64,000 bases of DNA from Luteimicrobium album (GTDB lineage Bacteria; Actinomycetota; Actinomycetes; Actinomycetales; Cellulomonadaceae): contig NZ_BSUK01000001.1 of assembly GCF_030161555.1 (NCBI RefSeq), forward strand, positions 2,356,001 to 2,420,000, given 5' to 3'. Position 1 is the first letter of the stretch; each line of letters starts with the position of its first letter. The notes beneath the pieces are model-generated. The model was not told the DNA's origin. It ran no database searches and worked only from the letters and a program-made list of their open reading frames with translations. Positions 63,321 through 64,000 of this stretch are shown piece by piece. Position numbers and translations under genes: made by a program.

Positions 63321-64000
63321 ATGACCCACATCCTCTCGGCCGTGGCGTGGCCGTACGCGAACGGCCCGCGCCACATCGGTCACGTCGCTGGTTTCGGTGT
63401 CCCGTCGGACGTCTTCTCCCGGCACATGCGGATGGCGGGTCACGACGTGCTCATGGTGTCGGGCACGGACGAGCACGGGACCCCGATCCTGGTGCAGGCG
63501 GAGCAGGAGGGCGTGACCCCGCAGCAGCTCGCTGACCGCTACAACCGGGTCATCGTCGAGGACCTGGCGCAGCTCGGCCTGTCGTACGACCTGTTCACGC
63601 GCACGACGACGCGGAACCACTACGCGGTCGTGCAGGAGATGTTCCGCACGGTCCACAAGAACGGCTACATGGTCGAGCAGACGTCGATGGGTGCGATCTC
63701 GCCGTCGACGGGCCGCACGCTGCCGGACCGCTTCATCGAGGGCACGTGCCCGATCTGCGGGTACGACGGTGCGCGCGGCGACCAGTGCGACAACTGCGGC
63801 AACCAGCTCGACCCGATCGACCTCATCAACCCGGTGAGCCGGATCAACGGCGAGACCCCGAAGTTCGTGGAGTCGAACCACTTCTTCCTGGACCTGCCGG
63901 CGCTCGTGGACGCGCTGGACGCGTGGCTGCGCACGCGCACGAACTGGCGTCCGAACGTCCTGAAGTTCTCCCTCAACCTGCTCGACGACGTCCGCCCGCG
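63321..64000 (+). CDS. metG: Methionyl-tRNA synthetase, N-terminal part
   Basis: ATG 63321 begins [20 protein letters not shown]. The class I HIGH motif is in [17 protein letters not shown], followed by [21 protein letters not shown] zinc knuckle pair lies in the connective-peptide domain ([14 protein letters not shown], then DNCGNQLDP). The enzyme charges tRNA-Met. The frame is open through the right edge, so the KMSKS loop and anticodon-binding domain lie outside the window. Confidence 0.95.
   Translation, partial: MTHILSAVAWPYANGPRHIGHVAGFGVPSDVFSRHMRMAGHDVLMVSGTDEHGTPILVQAEQEGVTPQQLADRYNRVIVEDLAQLGLSYDLFTRTTTRNHYAVVQEMFRTVHKNGYMVEQTSMGAISPSTGRTLPDRFIEGTCPICGYDGARGDQCDNCGNQLDPIDLINPVSRINGETPKFVESNHFFLDLPALVDALDAWLRTRTNWRPNVLKFSLNLLDDVRP

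Noticed and set aside
1..64000. rRNA genes, origin of replication, CRISPR-Cas or restriction-modification systems
   Set aside because: None were found. The helicase-like gene is not linked to methylase or other defence genes in this window.

Overview
The window is high-GC DNA (roughly 72-74% G+C by eye, with strong G/C bias at third codon positions) from an actinobacterium. Gene families and order (FmdB, MscL, 5-formyl-THF cyclo-ligase, RimJ-like acetyltransferase, SepX/GlpR, tRNA-Ala, LysE, Pmt/RsmI, several glycosidases) point to Micrococcales, probably a Cellulomonas/Cellulosimicrobium-type polymer degrader. The genus is an inference. About twenty genes are split by single missing bases, nearly all in runs of three to six G or C. 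This looks like systematic homopolymer undercalling rather than biology, so split genes are annotated as one CDS with the break described.

Layout. 1-8.3 kb: the end of a family-2 glycosidase, a methyltransferase, a glycolipid-binding-family protein, an ArsR regulator fused to a catalytically dead arsenate-reductase-like domain, a candidate small RNA with terminator, and a very large helicase-like protein with degenerate ATPase motifs. 8.3-11.5 kb: a DUF6114/DUF6230 envelope pair with a divergent TetR regulator. 11.6-19.6 kb: housekeeping (mscL, SAF/CpaB-like, FmdB, cyclo-ligase, GNAT, divisome protein SepX/GlpR), a GlxA-type regulator whose upstream region is occupied by an IS110-family element, tRNA-Ala(CGC) and a LysE exporter. 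19.6-25.5 kb: a TetR-controlled GH3 beta-glucosidase, Nif3-like and DUF4190 proteins, and a GH20 hexosaminidase. 25.6-30.7 kb: nucleoside hydrolase, GrpB fragment, protein mannosyltransferase, rsmI, paired palindromes, nicotinamidase and a MarR-like protein.

30.7-40.6 kb is a genomic island bounded by a perfect 29-bp direct repeat. It holds an RHS/YD-repeat polymorphic toxin of about 2,300 residues with a low-GC variable tip, a probable immunity gene, a small membrane protein, and (opposite strand) a decayed relaxase plus a mobilisation-associated gene. 40.7-43.9 kb: an AlaC-type aminotransferase, a holin-like membrane protein and a ROK protein. 43.9-49.5 kb: a sulfonate uptake and desulfonation operon (SsuA-, SsuC-, SsuB-like, two flavin monooxygenases) preceded by a 22-codon leader peptide with four Cys codons, the hallmark of cysteine-responsive attenuation. 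49.5-54.7 kb: an unusual wHTH-AAA regulator divergent from an unrecognised protein, a type-3 copper tyrosinase and a DUF2182 membrane protein.

54.7-57.8 kb: two tandem aldo/keto reductases and a secreted PQQ-type sugar dehydrogenase, followed by a 12 x 9-bp tandem repeat. 57.9-63.0 kb: one leftward operon for uptake of a sugar-like ligand (ABM-domain protein, LacI repressor, alpha/beta hydrolase, binding protein, permease, ATPase). The window ends inside metG. Because rsmI and metG are usually close neighbours in related genomes, the roughly 33 kb between them appears to be accessory DNA.
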